The notes below the pieces were generated by a model that was not told where the DNA came from, made no database searches, and was given only the letters and a program-made list of their open reading frames with translations. Shown piece by piece: positions 62,668 to 64,000 of a DNA stretch of 64,000 bases. Both the position numbers and the translations under genes were made by a program. This DNA comes from Ignavibacteriaceae bacterium. Its GTDB lineage: Bacteria; Bacteroidota; Ignavibacteria; Ignavibacteriales; Ignavibacteriaceae. The stretch lies in assembly GCA_023229425.1 (NCBI GenBank), contig JALNZG010000007.1, positions 117,774 through 181,773 on the forward strand. The letters run 5' to 3'. Numbering within the stretch: the first letter of the stretch is position 1; each line of letters starts with the position of its first letter.

Positions 62668-62696
62668 TTTCTCTAAAAAAGAAATAATTTCTATAT

Positions 62697-62727
62697 TAAA
62701 CTTATACATACTATACAAAAAAGTCAA
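62697..62727 (-). promoter_or_regulatory. Candidate suf operon promoter
   Basis: TTGACT (62722-62727) and TAAGTTTA (62697-62704) are arranged as a Bacteroidota promoter (TTG, 20 bases, TAnnTTTA). The arsR promoter has the same shape. It puts the transcript start just upstream of the GTG/TTG start of sufB. Confidence 0.55.
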
Positions 62728-63091
62728 GATTAAAGTTCCGGTATTTTGGTGAATTTTTGAAAGATTATAACCTCGAAGGTCAAGGTTGAAAATTGGAAGC
62801 TGACCTTCGAGGTTGCTATCCTCTCTTAAAGAGCAAAATTTTTTTCCCAAAACTTGGTTATCGCCCAAAACATTTTTAAGTTCGTTTGTAAAAATTTTTT
62901 AAGAAAGCAGGTGTGTTTATTTCTTTATTAGTTTTACATAGAACAAAATCACCAAGCGGGGTGTTGCCCGCTCCCCTTTTATATTCTGTAAAATCACAAT
63001 TAAATTTTACGACTCTCATCATTCTCTTTTTTTGCTCATTTACAGATAAAATACTTAATGCTTAGACAATTTAATTAAGGAGTGACGTTAA
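62728..63091. other. Gene-free 364-base stretch with a palindrome
   Basis: No gene is supported. AACCTCGAAGGTCA (62769-62782) and TGACCTTCGAGGTT (62801-62814) form a perfect 14-bp inverted repeat with an 18-base loop. AGCGGG/CCCGCT (62955-62972) is a smaller one. An AAGGAG ribosome site for the lipoprotein gene is at the right end. Confidence 0.5.
62769..62814. repeat. Perfect 14-bp inverted repeat, AACCTCGAAGGTCA type
   Basis: The arms 62769-62782 and 62801-62814 match fully. The word is related to the AACCTTCAAGGT repeat at 5786-5831 and has no T-run. Confidence 0.65.
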
Positions 63092-63502
63092 ATGAAAAAT
63101 AGAGATTATATCTCAATCGTTATTGTAATGTTTTTGCTACTTTTTAATGCTGGCTGTATGCCAACTTTATATTCAATTGAAAGTGTTCGTTCAACTAACC
63201 GAGAAGGTTTATTAAAACTGTCTAGAGGTATGTTAAAAGTCCAAGTGCTTAATTCAATGCTAAGTGGGACATATAAAACGGATGGTGGTATCATAAATAA
63301 CCCTTATAGAAATGAAACATTAAAAGGAAAAGATGGTGATATTTATGATATTCTTTTTTATTACACAGATATTAAAGCTCAAGATGGTGCAATTACTGAT
63401 GATGAATTGACTCCAATTGTTTTTAAGGATGATAAATTAATCGGTTGGGGCTGGTCTTTTATGCAAGATACAATCGGTAAATACGAAATAAGAATTCGTT
63501 AA
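63092..63502 (+). CDS. DUF3192-like lipoprotein
   Basis: A 136-residue lipoprotein. The lipobox FNAGC ends at Cys22. The mature part has NPYRNETLKGKDGDIYDILFYYTDIKAQDGAITDDELTPIVFKDDKLIGWGWSF, the usual DUF3192 pattern. DUF3192 proteins are small envelope lipoproteins of unknown role. It has an AAGGAG ribosome site. The next gene begins 17 bases later. Confidence 0.8.
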   Translation: MKNRDYISIVIVMFLLLFNAGCMPTLYSIESVRSTNREGLLKLSRGMLKVQVLNSMLSGTYKTDGGIINNPYRNETLKGKDGDIYDILFYYTDIKAQDGAITDDELTPIVFKDDKLIGWGWSFMQDTIGKYEIRIR

Positions 63503-63519
63503 TAAATCTTAGTAATTAT

Positions 63520-63891
63520 ATGGATGTATCACTTTATTTTGAATCTTTAACTCAAGAAATAAATTCCCTCAAAAATAGAGTTAGGAATTTTACGGATTCT
63601 CCGCATTGGCTAACTGATGGTGAGTGGAAAGAATCTGTTTTGCGCGCTATAATAAAAAGACACTTGCCTGGGAGCATTAAAATCGGAAGAGGTTTTGTAG
63701 TTAATTCAAACAATTCTTCAAAGCAGATAGATGTGCTATTATATGATGACAATAAACCAATATTATTTAGTGATGGTGACTTAGTATTTATCACTAGCGA
63801 TGCTGTGAAGGGTATTATTGAAGTTAAGTCAAAAGTTTCAAATTCCAATTTACTTGACACTTTAAATAAACTTTCTGTTATAACTTTTTAG
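63520..63891 (+). CDS. DUF6602-like nuclease-fold protein, 3'-truncated
   Basis: A 123-codon frame resembling DUF6602, with the PD-(D/E)xK-like block SKQIDVLLYDDNKPILF then VKGIIEVKSKV (Asp and Glu/Lys of the nuclease site). Family members are longer. The frame stops at TAG 63889-63891, which is the first base triplet of a 13-base repeat, so the gene seems cut by an inserted element. It is probably not functional. The C-terminal part is missing. Confidence 0.6.
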   Translation: MDVSLYFESLTQEINSLKNRVRNFTDSPHWLTDGEWKESVLRAIIKRHLPGSIKIGRGFVVNSNNSSKQIDVLLYDDNKPILFSDGDLVFITSDAVKGIIEVKSKVSNSNLLDTLNKLSVITF

Positions 63892-63927
63892 AAATGTCAT
63901 GCTATTCAGCACAGTAGAAATGTCATG
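63889..63927. repeat. Direct repeat TAGAAATGTCATG (two copies), probable element end
   Basis: TAGAAATGTCATG occurs at 63889-63901 and 63915-63927, 26 bases apart. Multiple short direct repeats at an end are typical of IS21-type insertion sequences. The first copy provides the stop codon of the DUF6602 gene. The rest of the element, if any, is outside the window. Confidence 0.5.
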
Positions 63928-63944
63928 TTTAAATATAAGAATTA

Positions 63945-64000
63945 AGGCGGACCTGACCGCCGGTCTTGCGGAACGTAACGAGCCGAAGCGTAGCGAAGGC
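63945..64000. repeat. GC-rich palindromic repeat at the window edge
   Basis: GGCGG-ACCTGA-CCGCC and the following CGGAACGTAACGAGCCGAAG are much more GC-rich than the surroundings. The tail AGCGTAGCGAAGG is similar in style to the palindrome at 10528-10568. It is cut by the end of the window. Confidence 0.4.

Noticed and set aside
62710..62868. A 67-codon N-terminal extension of sufB
   Set aside because: The extension carries a promoter and a perfect inverted repeat and does not match the family N-terminus.
62728..63091. A riboswitch or RNA gene in the gap before the lipoprotein
   Set aside because: Only simple hairpins are visible, with no recognised RNA family layout.

Overview
The window comes from an AT-rich bacterium that I place in or next to the Ignavibacteria (Bacteroidota/Chlorobi superphylum), confidence about 0.7. 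The reasons are: secreted proteins ending in type IX secretion (T9SS) sorting domains of the 'NYPNPFNPST' kind (GH16 glucanase, CotH protein, split-Soret-like cytochrome); Bacteroidota-type promoters (TTG, 19-21 bases, TAnnTTTG); a bacillithiol gene (bshA) with a bacilliredoxin; a SUF operon with SufU and SufT; Gram-negative envelope genes (heptosyltransferase, Kdo transferase, outer-membrane barrels); and many degenerate palindromic intergenic repeats. No rRNA, tRNA or CRISPR array was recognised.

Layout. 0-7.8 kb: end of acetate kinase, a membrane SpoIIE/PP2C phosphatase, an atypical SDR, L-asparaginase, a lipocalin, an epimerase-like SDR and a pyrimidine-dimer glycosylase. 7.8-10.8 kb is an accessory patch: a barrel-like protein, a stand-alone class II amidotransferase, a VapBC pair, a transposase scar joined to a truncated zinc protein, and an intergenic palindrome. 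10.8-25.2 kb is mostly housekeeping: a cytidylate-kinase-like protein, secreted GH16, heptosyltransferase and Kdo transferase, DinB, isoaspartyl peptidase, sugar epimerase, omega-amidase, YbaK, a 54-residue DUF4295-like protein, ferredoxin, Tex, an SMR exporter, a four-helix-bundle gene enclosed by inverted repeats, YitT and AMP nucleosidase.

25.4-32.3 kb holds a co-directional cluster: a large T9SS-exported CotH-kinase protein, a HlyD-like adaptor without a transporter, a VTC-domain polyphosphate-polymerase-like protein, DUF4956 and a YjiK-like lipoprotein. This is the best candidate here for an undescribed surface system. 32.4-47.0 kb is carbohydrate and envelope related: UDP-sugar dehydrogenase, BshA, then a tightly overlapping run of heparinase II/III, PfkB kinase, RmlD-like reductase and secreted GH13, followed by a DUF5916 barrel and a phosphoethanolamine-transferase-like sulfatase-fold protein.

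47.2-50.2 kb (minus strand) looks like a sigma-54 circuit. A PAS-AAA-Fis activator lies upstream of tandem palindromes, a -24/-12-like element, a TPR gene and a split-Soret-like diheme cytochrome that carries a T9SS tag. 50.2-55.7 kb (minus strand) is an arsenic operon, arsR-arsM-arsC-acr3-arsP-like permease-two thioredoxin-like proteins-ccdA. It has a promoter/operator before arsR and an ArsC fused to a second thioredoxin-like domain. 55.8-62.7 kb (minus strand) is sufB-sufC-sufD-sufS-sufU-sufT-bacilliredoxin-rrf2. The window ends with a DUF3192-like lipoprotein and a DUF6602-like gene whose stop codon lies in a repeat that probably marks an inserted element.

All function calls are by eye from protein motifs and family knowledge. 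No database search was run.
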